Shown here one piece after another: positions 1 to 8,140 of a stretch of DNA of 64,000 bases (its first letter is position 1; each line of letters starts with the position of its first letter). The translations under genes were made by a program, and so were the position numbers. The notes below the pieces were generated by a model. That model saw only the letters and a list, made by a program, of their open reading frames with translations, did no database searches and was not told where the DNA came from. Origin of the DNA: Paenibacillus sp. FSL H7-0331 (GTDB lineage Bacteria; Bacillota; Bacilli; Paenibacillales; NBRC-103111); the NCBI RefSeq assembly GCF_001956045.1, contig NZ_MRTH01000031.1, positions 33,414 through 97,413 of the forward strand, in the 5' to 3' direction.

Positions 1-1
1 G

Positions 2-250
2 GGTCGTATCGGGCTTAATGCGTCCTACTTTAGTCAGCTCTTTAAGCAATCGACTCAGGAAACCTTTGTGCAATACCGTACGCGCAGGCGGATGGAGAAG
101 GCTAAGAAGCTGTTAGCCCAGCCGCATTACCGGATCACGGACATTTCCGGAGAAGTGGGCTATGCAGACCATCCGCATTTCACCAAAACCTTTAAGAAGC
201 ATACGGGCTTATTGCCATCTGAATTCAGGAACAAGCTGGGAATCGAATGA
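2..250 (+). CDS. AraC-type DNA-binding domain, C-terminal end of a response regulator (partial)
   Basis: Only the last 82 or so residues are in the window; the reading frame is open from base 2, so the start lies upstream. The visible part holds both halves of an AraC/XylS helix-turn-helix: N-A-S-Y-F-S-Q-L-F-K then the second helix with I-S-G-E-V-G-Y and H-F-T-K-T-F-K-K-H-T-G, ending P-S-E-F-R, which is the usual C-terminus of YesN-type response regulators. Its stop overlaps the start of the following sensor kinase by four bases, so the two form a translationally coupled pair. The receiver domain is inferred from that pairing and is not visible here. Confidence 0.85.
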   Translation, partial: GRIGLNASYFSQLFKQSTQETFVQYRTRRRMEKAKKLLAQPHYRITDISGEVGYADHPHFTKTFKKHTGLLPSEFRNKLGIE

Positions 251-2100
251 TGAAAATGCGCACGCTTTCCGGACAAGTTTATTTTTATTTTGCGATTGTC
301 ATTGTCATATCGCTGGCTTCTGTCGGGTTTGTGTCGTATTTTCAGGCTTCCCGAGCTTTGGATACGCAGGTTGAGCAGTATATGGAGCAAATGATTGAGA
401 ATGTTGCTTATCAAACGGATATTTATTTGCAAACGTACGAGCTCTTGAGCAACACCTTTTCATCCAATACGGATGTAAGAAATTTTTTCGAGATCGGGCC
501 GAATGATTCCTACGAATATTATTATTATTCGAACGAAATTAAAAATTTCGCCTCCCGGTCCGTGCAGTCGATTCAAACGATTTACAAACAACTGAATGTC
601 ATTTATATCGTTGGACGGCAGGGCAGATCCGTTGTGTACGATAATCAGAATTTTCTTTTCAGTGAAGCTGGACTTAGTCCAGAAAGATATGATTGGCTGA
701 TGAAAGCTATACCTGAAGATGGCTCAATCGTTCTTTTGAACACGAGCTTTCGCCCGAGCGACCAAGGAACGGTAGTTACTATGGCACGTCAGGTACGTGG
801 GGCTGCTTACACGGATTTTAAAGGAATTGTGGCGATTGAGTTCAAGCTGCAAGAGCTGGCCAAGATATGGGATCGGGTCAATATCGGGAAAGAAGGGTAT
901 TTTTTTATTGTGGATGAGACGGGAAAGTCAATTTATCATCCGCCCTTCGCACAGCCTGATGAGCAGGTATTCAAGGATATTGCCGCTCATTTGACAGATA
1001 GCAATAACAAGGTGTTCCAAGCGGAATACTTGGGCAAAAACCGGATGTTTGTGGCGCGTAAATCCGATTATTCGAACTGGCGGCTTCTTGCCTCTGTACC
1101 GGTTAGTGAACTGCGCAAACCGATTTCGACAATACGAACAACAACAATCGTAGTTGGCTTGCTGACCCTGATTGTGGCATTGTGGCTAGCTTGGCGGTTT
1201 GGGCGATCGCTGCTGGCACCGATTCGAGAGCTTAAGGACAGCATGCGTGAAACGGAAAAAGGAAATTTTCAGCACATTGACGAGATCGAGCGGACAGATG
1301 AAATTGGAGGCCTCGTTCATAGCTACAATCTGATGGTTACTCGCTTATCCGAAATGATCAACAAAGTGTATGCAGCTGAGCTGCAGCAGCAGAAGGATGC
1401 TCTGCAGATACAGGAGACGGAAATTGAGCGGCATCGAGCCGAATTTCAAACTCTGCAGCTGCAGATCAACCCGCATTTTTTATACAACACATTAGAAACG
1501 ATTAATTGCTATGCCATTGTTCAGGATTCGCATGAGATTACCGAAATGGTCGAAGCTATGGCGTTTATGCTGAGGTATTCGATCCAGACGAATCTGGAAG
1601 AGATTACGGTAGCTAACGAATTGAATCATGTGCGCAATTACTTGATCATTCTGCAGCACCGGATTGATCGTGAGTTTGAAATTGATGTGATCATCCCACC
1701 TTCGCTGCTGTTGGAAAAAATGGTTCGTTTAACCCTTCAGCCGGTTATCGAAAACTGCTTCCAGCATGCTTTTCCAAATGGGATTGAGGCTCATCACCGA
1801 ATATCGATTGATGCCCGAAAGCAGCAGGGGCTGTTTCAAGTTATTGTTGAGGATAATGGGATTGGCATCCCGCCTGAAAGACTTCGGGAGCTGCAAGAGC
1901 AATTAAAGCTGAACCGGTTAGCGGAGCAGCAGACGGAATCAGGTTATTATCGCCGCGGCGGCATCGGGCTAATGAATGTGCATCGACGGATTCAAATGGT
2001 ATTTGGTGAGCAGTATGGAATGCAGATTGAAAGTGAATGGGAACAAGGAAGCCGAATTATTTTATCCATGCCTGATATACCTAAACCTATCAAAATATAA
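247..2100 (+). CDS. YesM-type sensor histidine kinase
   Basis: Membrane sensor kinase of 617 residues that would phosphorylate the regulator just upstream. A first membrane helix lies near residues 13-32, an extracellular Cache-like sensing region at about 33-295, a second helix at about 299-318, a HAMP linker at about 320-372, and a His-kinase region in which N-P-H-F-L-Y-N supplies the phospho-acceptor His410. The ATP-binding part has the N-box (P-V-I-E-N-C-F-Q-H-A-F), the D-N-G-I-G-I loop and G-G-I-G-L-M-N. This layout is that of the YesM/LytS-like family, which usually controls sugar or polysaccharide use in this group. The polysaccharide-lyase genes that follow fit such a role; the ligand is unknown. 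Confidence 0.92.
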   Translation: MMKMRTLSGQVYFYFAIVIVISLASVGFVSYFQASRALDTQVEQYMEQMIENVAYQTDIYLQTYELLSNTFSSNTDVRNFFEIGPNDSYEYYYYSNEIKNFASRSVQSIQTIYKQLNVIYIVGRQGRSVVYDNQNFLFSEAGLSPERYDWLMKAIPEDGSIVLLNTSFRPSDQGTVVTMARQVRGAAYTDFKGIVAIEFKLQELAKIWDRVNIGKEGYFFIVDETGKSIYHPPFAQPDEQVFKDIAAHLTDSNNKVFQAEYLGKNRMFVARKSDYSNWRLLASVPVSELRKPISTIRTTTIVVGLLTLIVALWLAWRFGRSLLAPIRELKDSMRETEKGNFQHIDEIERTDEIGGLVHSYNLMVTRLSEMINKVYAAELQQQKDALQIQETEIERHRAEFQTLQLQINPHFLYNTLETINCYAIVQDSHEITEMVEAMAFMLRYSIQTNLEEITVANELNHVRNYLIILQHRIDREFEIDVIIPPSLLLEKMVRLTLQPVIENCFQHAFPNGIEAHHRISIDARKQQGLFQVIVEDNGIGIPPERLRELQEQLKLNRLAEQQTESGYYRRGGIGLMNVHRRIQMVFGEQYGMQIESEWEQGSRIILSMPDIPKPIKI

Positions 2101-2140
2101 TACGGGATGAACCGTTACTAATCTTAGGAGGAAACACATA

Positions 2141-2908
2141 ATGAACACACAATTAAATGGGAAAATCGCTTTGGTTACTGGATCTAATGCAGGGATTGGA
2201 CGCGCAACCGCTGTTTTATTGGCAGCAAACGGAGCCAAGGTTGGTGTTAGCTATATGAACAATAAAGAGCAGGGTGAAGAAACGGTAGCGATTATTCGCC
2301 AAGCGGGCGGACAGGCTGAGCTATTTCAAGCAGACGTGACTGACGCTGCACAGATCGAAAGCCTGGTAAGCGGTGTGGAAAGTGCATTCGGCGGAACGAT
2401 TGATATTCTGGTTAACAATGCAGGTCACATGGTGCAGCGTGTACCGAATGTTGATATGACGGAAGAGATGTATGACAAGATCATGAATGTCAATCTGAAA
2501 AGCACTGTATTTATGTGCAAACGCGTCATTCCGGGCATGAAAGCCAAGGGTGCAGGGCGAATCGTGAACATGGCTTCAGTTGCAGGACATAACGGAGGCG
2601 GACCCGGAGCAAGTATATATGCAGCGAGTAAAGCGGCTATATCGGCCTACTCCAAGGGCTTGGCCAAAGAGGTCGCAGGTGATGGAGTTACTGTAAATAT
2701 CGTATCCCCAGGCTTCATTGGGCAAACCGCGTTTCATTCGACATTTACGACCGATGCAGCACGTCAGGCTACAATTGGCGGCATCCCGTTAAAGCGTGAG
2801 GGAACTCCAGAGGATGTAGCAGGTGCTGTCTTGTATTTGACCTCGGAGTTGGGTGCCTATTTGACGGGTGAGACGATTGAAGTCAACGGCGGGATGTTCA
2901 TGCGATGA
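2141..2908 (+). CDS. SDR family oxidoreductase, first gene of the lyase operon
   Basis: Classical short-chain dehydrogenase of 255 residues. It shows the nucleotide-binding T-G-S-N-A-G-I-G near residue 14, N-N-A-G near 90, and the catalytic set S146, Y160 and K164 (Y-A-A-S-K), ending with the E-V-N-G-G-M-F-M-R tail. An AGGAGG-like site precedes the ATG. Its TGA overlaps the ATG of the next gene. Sitting beside two heparinase II/III-type proteins it may act on a uronate-derived keto sugar, as KduD-type enzymes do; that is inference from context, and the substrate cannot be read from sequence. Confidence 0.88.
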   Translation: MNTQLNGKIALVTGSNAGIGRATAVLLAANGAKVGVSYMNNKEQGEETVAIIRQAGGQAELFQADVTDAAQIESLVSGVESAFGGTIDILVNNAGHMVQRVPNVDMTEEMYDKIMNVNLKSTVFMCKRVIPGMKAKGAGRIVNMASVAGHNGGGPGASIYAASKAAISAYSKGLAKEVAGDGVTVNIVSPGFIGQTAFHSTFTTDAARQATIGGIPLKREGTPEDVAGAVLYLTSELGAYLTGETIEVNGGMFMR

Positions 2909-5085
2909 GAATAGAACAGAAGCTGCAATCCACTTTATGGGCGAATGAAGCCCTGCAGAAGCTGAAGGAAGAGCTCGATGCTCTTCTTTCCAGCGACAGT
3001 CTCCATATTCCGAAAGAGCCTGGCGGCTGGTGGCATCAATATGTATGCCCTGAGCATCATATTGAGCTGCTGTTCGATCCGGCCGAGCGTGATGCTCATA
3101 GCTTCCAATGTCCGCATGGCTGCCGTATTGAAGGTGAGGCGTATCGCGGGGCATGGCTCGTATTTAAGCATCAGTCCTTGGCAAGGTACGCGCTGCAAGC
3201 CGCGGCCATATATGCGGGCATCAATGAACCAGGCTACGCGGAGCTGGCCAAGCAAATTATTATCAATTATGCCGCACAATTTCCGCAATATCCGGTGCAC
3301 CCGGATGCTCAGCCCTGGATGTTGAAGGGGCGCGCCTTTCATCAGGCATTAACGGAGGCGATCTGGTCTACGACAATTTTGCGCGCCTATTTACTGCTTC
3401 ATGATGAAGGTGTTGGTTTTAACGAAACGGAAAAAGCGACATTGGATGTGTTCCTTTCCATGCTGGAAGAGAGCATGGTGCAATACCGCCAGATCTTGAT
3501 TCATGATCGTCAGAATGCGGAAAATAATTATACTGCCTGGCTAAATGCTTCACTTTCCTGCGTTTATGCAATTCGTGGACAGCAGGAACTTTTACAGGGC
3601 TTGATTGATGGAGAAGGCGGTTGGAAGCACCATCTTTCCATTGGCGTAAAACCGGATCAATTCGAATTTGAAGGCAGCACTTATTATCATATTTTTGTAT
3701 TGCGTGCGTATTTGATTTCAGCGGAGATGGCAGAACGGTTCGGTGTGGATTTATATCATATACAGGCGGAGCAGGGTCAGTCCATGCGCGGGATGTTTGA
3801 TGTGCTAGTAGGGCTGGCCGATGATCAAGGTATGCTTCCGGCACTGCATGATGGCCCGTTAGCAAGGGTTCCTTTTGCCAGAGAAATCGCGGAGATTATG
3901 GAAATTGGTCTTGCTCATTACGGCAATGAGCTTTATGCTCCGTTGTTAGGTGAAGCCTATCGGCAAATGGACGGAGAGGCTCGTCGAATTTCATTGGAAG
4001 CACTTGTCTATGGAGAAGGCGATGCCAATCTTACAAATGCAGGTCTATTAGCAGGAAGAAACACACTGCTGCTGAAGGATTCGGGATTTGTTGTTGGACG
4101 GAAAGCGGGTAATCCATTATCCTACCTTGCAGATTTTGGTCCACACGGTGGTTCACATGGGCATTATGATAAGCTGCATGTATCCATTCAGTACGAAGGA
4201 GGGACATTTACACCGGATCTGGGTGTGGTTCCTTATGGATCTTCCCTGCGTAAGCAATGGTTTGCCGAGACGGTCAGTCATAATACGGTTTCGATCGATG
4301 GGCAATCCCAGGCTGAGCATTCAGGTTTATGCAAGCTGTTCACGGAGTCGGAGCAAGCTGTATATACTTGGCTGCAATCAGATGGAGCCTATGAAGGCTG
4401 TATATTAAACAGGCATTTGCTCTTAAGTGGAGAGTGGCTGCTCGATTGGTTTGAGGTTCAGCTGTCTGAAGAGCGTACGATCGATTGGTGGATGCATCCG
4501 CTCGTTAAGCCTCATGCTGCAGACGGAGCCTGGGTGAGAGACAGTGGGAACAACGATGGGTTAGGTGCATTGGGCTACGCTGGTCACGGATACGATCTGG
4601 TGAAGCTTACAGACTATTATGAAACAGAGGAAGGCGATAGTCTGGGGCTTGAGGAACAACTCGATTTGCTTCCGGCTCCCAAGATGCTGACGCTCCAATA
4701 TACGCCTGATAGCGACACAACGAAATCGCTGCATCAATCAATTGTTGCTTTTCCGGGAATGTCACTGCTGCGTGTAGAAACACCAGGAACCTCTATAGAT
4801 CCGAGCCAAGCATTAAGTGGCTTGCTGCAGCGGCAGGTGGGCAAGCAAGCTAACTTTATACAGATTTATAAGCTGGGTCCAGCCGTTCACGCCAGTTGGG
4901 AAGCAAGTGATGCCACGGGTACCGTTGAAACGAATAATGAAGCTTCGACAATCGAACATGCGCATGTAATCGGTATGAATTCTAGTCATGGACAACTGGT
5001 GATAAGCACCCGGTCGCAGGAAGCGGTTTGCGTGCTTGATCGTGAGCAAGGGCTGGTTGTGACCTGGAGGGACAAACATGAGTAA
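2905..5085 (+). CDS. Heparinase II/III-family polysaccharide lyase (first copy)
   Basis: Protein of 726 residues with an alpha-helical N-terminal half and a beta-rich C-terminal half. The helical part contains N-N-Y-T-A-W-L-N and F-E-F-E-G-S-T-Y-Y-H. The sheet part opens with the motif G-P-H-G-G-S-H-G-H-Y-D-K-L-H, the typical histidine-rich signature of the heparinase II/III superfamily (PL12/15/17/21-like). No signal peptide is evident, so it probably works on imported oligosaccharides in the cytoplasm. The start overlaps the SDR stop by four bases and its end overlaps the next lyase-like gene by eight bases, so the three are one coupled operon. Whether the substrate is alginate-, heparin- or other uronate-type cannot be decided. 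Confidence 0.85.
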   Translation: MRIEQKLQSTLWANEALQKLKEELDALLSSDSLHIPKEPGGWWHQYVCPEHHIELLFDPAERDAHSFQCPHGCRIEGEAYRGAWLVFKHQSLARYALQAAAIYAGINEPGYAELAKQIIINYAAQFPQYPVHPDAQPWMLKGRAFHQALTEAIWSTTILRAYLLLHDEGVGFNETEKATLDVFLSMLEESMVQYRQILIHDRQNAENNYTAWLNASLSCVYAIRGQQELLQGLIDGEGGWKHHLSIGVKPDQFEFEGSTYYHIFVLRAYLISAEMAERFGVDLYHIQAEQGQSMRGMFDVLVGLADDQGMLPALHDGPLARVPFAREIAEIMEIGLAHYGNELYAPLLGEAYRQMDGEARRISLEALVYGEGDANLTNAGLLAGRNTLLLKDSGFVVGRKAGNPLSYLADFGPHGGSHGHYDKLHVSIQYEGGTFTPDLGVVPYGSSLRKQWFAETVSHNTVSIDGQSQAEHSGLCKLFTESEQAVYTWLQSDGAYEGCILNRHLLLSGEWLLDWFEVQLSEERTIDWWMHPLVKPHAADGAWVRDSGNNDGLGALGYAGHGYDLVKLTDYYETEEGDSLGLEEQLDLLPAPKMLTLQYTPDSDTTKSLHQSIVAFPGMSLLRVETPGTSIDPSQALSGLLQRQVGKQANFIQIYKLGPAVHASWEASDATGTVETNNEASTIEHAHVIGMNSSHGQLVISTRSQEAVCVLDREQGLVVTWRDKHE

Positions 5086-7375
5086 AGCATTATACCAACC
5101 GCAAAGCGGACTATTGACTGTGCAATATGCACCAGATGAACAGACCGTTTTAATCGAGAATCCGCCGCGGTTTACATGGATTCCGGCTCAGCTTGAGCAT
5201 GACCAGTATATACTGCAGTATTCTACATCCTCACAATTCACACCAGAGGATACCATAACAGTTCAACCGATTCCTTACAATTTGTATACGCCTGATCATG
5301 TTTTCACTGCGGGAACTTACTATTGGCGGTATGCGCTATTGCAGCGAGGAGAAGGGCAGCCTACGGAATGGAGCCACATTCGCAGCTTTACGGTACAGGA
5401 GGGTTTGCCGGAAACACCACTGCCATCGCGCGGGCACCGATATACGGATATTTCCATGAAGCATCCCAGATTGTGGCTGCAAGCCGAAGAGCTGCCGGAA
5501 TTTCGCCGTACGGTTCGTGAACAGCCATCCAAATACGGCTGGGATGTATTCTTGGAGCGTTCGGTAAAACCATGGGTCGACCGTGAACTGATCCCGGAGC
5601 CCTTGCCTTATCCAAACAATAAGCGTGTAGCCAACCTATGGCGTCAAATGTATATCGATTGTCAGGAAGCATTATACGCAGTGCGTCATCTTAGTGTTGC
5701 TGGTGTGATTCTTGAGGATGCGGATTTGATTGCACGGGCCAAATCATGGCTGCTTCACATTACCTCATGGAACCCGGAAGGCACAACAAGTCGGGACTAT
5801 AATGATGAAGCTTCCTTTCGTATTGCCGGAGCGGTTGCATGGGGTTATGATTGGCTCTATCAGGAGCTGACGGAGGAAGAACGCGAAGAGGTACGTAACA
5901 ATTTGTTGACACGCACCCGTCAGGTTGCGTTCCACGTGATCGAACGCTCCAAAATCCACCATGTTCCTTTTGACAGTCATGCAGTTCGCTCTTTATCGTC
6001 GGTTATCGTTCCAAGCTGCATGGCTCTGCTTGGCGAGGCCGTAGTGGCAGAGGAATGGCTTGATTATACGCTGGAGTATTATGCATGCTTGTATTCTCCA
6101 TGGGGCGGGGCAGATGGAGGCTGGGCGGAAGGTCCGATGTATTGGACGACCGGGATGGCTTTTGTAACAGAAGCTATGAATCTATTGAATAAATATACCG
6201 GTATTAACTTTTACCGCCGTCCTTTTTTTCAGCATACGGGTGATTTTCCGCTGTATTGCTTTAGCCCGGATACACTTCGTGCCAGCTTTGGCGATCAATC
6301 CACACTTGGCGATCCGGTAAGCTTGAAAACGGGCTTTAATATTCGTCAATTTGCCGGCATTACCAATAATGGACACCATCAATGGTACTATGAGCAGACT
6401 AGAGCGATCGATACGGACTCCGAGATGAAGTTTTACAATTATGGCTGGTGGGATTTCCGTTTTGACGAGATGATGTATATGCACGATTATCCGGCAGTAC
6501 AAGCCAAAGCGCCTACAGATATCGAACCTGTAAAATGGTTCCGCGATATAGGCTGGGTAGCTTTTCATGCCCATATGGATCGTCCGAAAGACCATATCAT
6601 GCTGTTGACCAAAAGTAGTCCTTACGGTTCAATCAGTCACAGCCATGGAGACCAGAACGGCTTTCTGCTGCATGCCTATGGGGAACCACTCGCAATTGAG
6701 AGCGGCTATTATGTTGCCTTCGGTAGCACGATGCACATGAATTGGCGCAAGCAGACAAGGTCTACTAATAATGTACTAATCGATCGTCAGGGGCAATATG
6801 CAGGCACGAACAAAGTACTGAATATGTCGGCATCCGGCACGGTGGAAGCTGTCGAAACCCATAAGGGCTATACGTATTCCCGCTGTAATGCGACCGCTGC
6901 TTATCAGGAGCAGGTTCCTTACCTGGAGCGATATGTCAGAGAGCTGTATTTTTATGAGGGTGCCTATATCGTAGTTGTAGATCAAATAGATCTGTCACAG
7001 CCGGGACGTGTGGATTGGCTGTTTCATACGCTGTATGAGATGGAGTTGGATGGACAGTCCTTTAAGGTTCATGGGCAAAAGGCTGACATGGATGGGCGTT
7101 TTGTGTACAGCTCATCCGGCGATCTCTCATTATCACAGCATGACGAGTTTACAGAAGTAGATACTGCAGAGATAGAAGGTCTGAACCGCCATTGGCATTT
7201 GACGGCTACAACACAATCAGCCCGTAGTCATCGCATTGCCACACTGCTGGTGCCACTCCGTAAGGATGAGCCCAAGTATGTATCCTACTTCATGGATGAT
7301 CAAGGTCATGGTGTGCATATTTACTTTACGGAAGACGGCGTTACACATAAGGTAGAGATTCCTAAGCCTTATTAA
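5078..7375 (+). CDS. Heparinase II/III / DUF4962-type protein (second copy)
   Basis: Protein of 765 residues. The N-terminal about 120 residues form a beta-sandwich (F-T-W-I-P-A... Y-Y-W-R-Y-A) as in DUF4962 proteins. A helical toroid follows, then a sheet domain with S-H-S-H-G-D-Q-N-G-F, the heparinase II/III-type histidine motif, and R-S-T-N-N-V-L-I-D. It lacks an obvious signal peptide. It is the last gene of the coupled SDR-lyase-lyase operon and is followed by an inverted repeat. The two lyase-like proteins are not close copies, so they may cut different linkages of one uronic-acid polymer. Specificity is unknown. Confidence 0.85.
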   Translation: MSKALYQPQSGLLTVQYAPDEQTVLIENPPRFTWIPAQLEHDQYILQYSTSSQFTPEDTITVQPIPYNLYTPDHVFTAGTYYWRYALLQRGEGQPTEWSHIRSFTVQEGLPETPLPSRGHRYTDISMKHPRLWLQAEELPEFRRTVREQPSKYGWDVFLERSVKPWVDRELIPEPLPYPNNKRVANLWRQMYIDCQEALYAVRHLSVAGVILEDADLIARAKSWLLHITSWNPEGTTSRDYNDEASFRIAGAVAWGYDWLYQELTEEEREEVRNNLLTRTRQVAFHVIERSKIHHVPFDSHAVRSLSSVIVPSCMALLGEAVVAEEWLDYTLEYYACLYSPWGGADGGWAEGPMYWTTGMAFVTEAMNLLNKYTGINFYRRPFFQHTGDFPLYCFSPDTLRASFGDQSTLGDPVSLKTGFNIRQFAGITNNGHHQWYYEQTRAIDTDSEMKFYNYGWWDFRFDEMMYMHDYPAVQAKAPTDIEPVKWFRDIGWVAFHAHMDRPKDHIMLLTKSSPYGSISHSHGDQNGFLLHAYGEPLAIESGYYVAFGSTMHMNWRKQTRSTNNVLIDRQGQYAGTNKVLNMSASGTVEAVETHKGYTYSRCNATAAYQEQVPYLERYVRELYFYEGAYIVVVDQIDLSQPGRVDWLFHTLYEMELDGQSFKVHGQKADMDGRFVYSSSGDLSLSQHDEFTEVDTAEIEGLNRHWHLTATTQSARSHRIATLLVPLRKDEPKYVSYFMDDQGHGVHIYFTEDGVTHKVEIPKPY

Positions 7376-7387
7376 GCTGTGGAGAGA

Positions 7388-7422
7388 GAACGGCAGTTCA
7401 TCCTTAGGGTTAGCTGCCGTTC
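7388..7422 (+). terminator. Inverted repeat after the lyase operon
   Basis: Nine-base arms GAACGGCAG and CTGCCGTTC enclose a 17-base loop 13 bases after the stop codon. The T-tract after it is weak (ACTTTTCC), so it may stop transcription poorly. Confidence 0.55.
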
Positions 7423-7467
7423 GACTTTTCCGTGATGCTAGAGGAGAAGTATCGGTAAGAAGAATGA

Positions 7468-7496
7468 TTGACGGGTATGCATTTTTTTTGTAACAT
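7468..7496 (+). promoter_or_regulatory. Promoter of the TetR gene
   Basis: A -35 box TTGACG (7468-7473), a 17-base spacer and a -10 box TAACAT (7491-7496) stand before the TetR regulator. The operator-like palindrome starts at the very next base, where the transcript would begin. Confidence 0.6.
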
Positions 7497-7532
7497 GGAA
7501 ACCATAAAAACTATATTGGTTTCCTTGGTTTC
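7497..7532 (+). promoter_or_regulatory. Palindromic operator for the TetR regulator
   Basis: GGAAACCA (7497-7504) and its exact inverse TGGTTTCC (7517-7524) lie 12 bases apart, directly downstream of the -10 box, and a further half-site TTGGTTTC follows at 7525-7532. The position covers the transcription start, as expected for an autorepressor. That the adjacent TetR protein is the one that binds is inferred. Confidence 0.6.
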
Positions 7533-7553
7533 AAGGCGGGGGAGAGTATCATT

Positions 7554-8129
7554 GTGGATGAAGCTATGCGCATACGTATCGTACAGACAGCAACCGATTT
7601 ATTTCATAAAAAAGGATATCGATCTATGACTTTGAGTGAACTGTCGGCACAGCTTGGGATGAGCAAGAAAACCTTATACGTGTATTTCAGTGGGAAGGAG
7701 CAGATCGCAGCAGCTGTGCTGGAGAACACGATGGCAGCGATCAGTGCCAGGATTGACGAATCGACGCGGCAGGCAGGAGATCCGCTTCATTTATTAAGAG
7801 ACACACTTTATGGAGTCAAGCAAGAGATTGTGAAGCTGAATCCGATGTTTCTGGAGGATATCCAGAAGTATATTCCAGAGCTGTGGGATCGTATTGAAGC
7901 TTTTCGCGCCGGACAGCTTACTTTTATTGAGAAACTGCTGGTTCAGGCTCAGCAGGTAGGATTGATTCGAAATGTCGATCCGCGAGTTGCTGCTGTTCTT
8001 ATGTCAGAAATTGTGCAGACGTTTTTGCGTCCGGATTTTGCCTCGAAGCATGGTTTTACGACGATTGATGCAGTTGAAACCTTGCTTGTCATGTTTACAG
8101 AAGGTCTTCGAATCCATAACGATCATTGA
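7554..8129 (+). CDS. TetR/AcrR family transcriptional regulator
   Basis: Protein of 191 residues with a GTG start preceded by GGGGGAG. The N-terminal helix-turn-helix is clear: A-T-D-L-F-H-K-K-G-Y, then T-L-S-E-L-S-A-Q-L-G-M-S-K-K-T-L-Y-V-Y-F, typical of TetR repressors. The C-terminal ligand-binding half is helical and unrecognised. The stop codon lies only a few bases before the PEP-synthase-like gene, so the two are one operon and the regulator probably controls that enzyme and itself through the palindrome upstream. The inducer is unknown; an antibiotic is possible if the next gene is a rifampin phosphotransferase. Confidence 0.9.
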   Translation: MDEAMRIRIVQTATDLFHKKGYRSMTLSELSAQLGMSKKTLYVYFSGKEQIAAAVLENTMAAISARIDESTRQAGDPLHLLRDTLYGVKQEIVKLNPMFLEDIQKYIPELWDRIEAFRAGQLTFIEKLLVQAQQVGLIRNVDPRVAAVLMSEIVQTFLRPDFASKHGFTTIDAVETLLVMFTEGLRIHNDH

Positions 8130-8140
8130 GGAGCGTGTGC

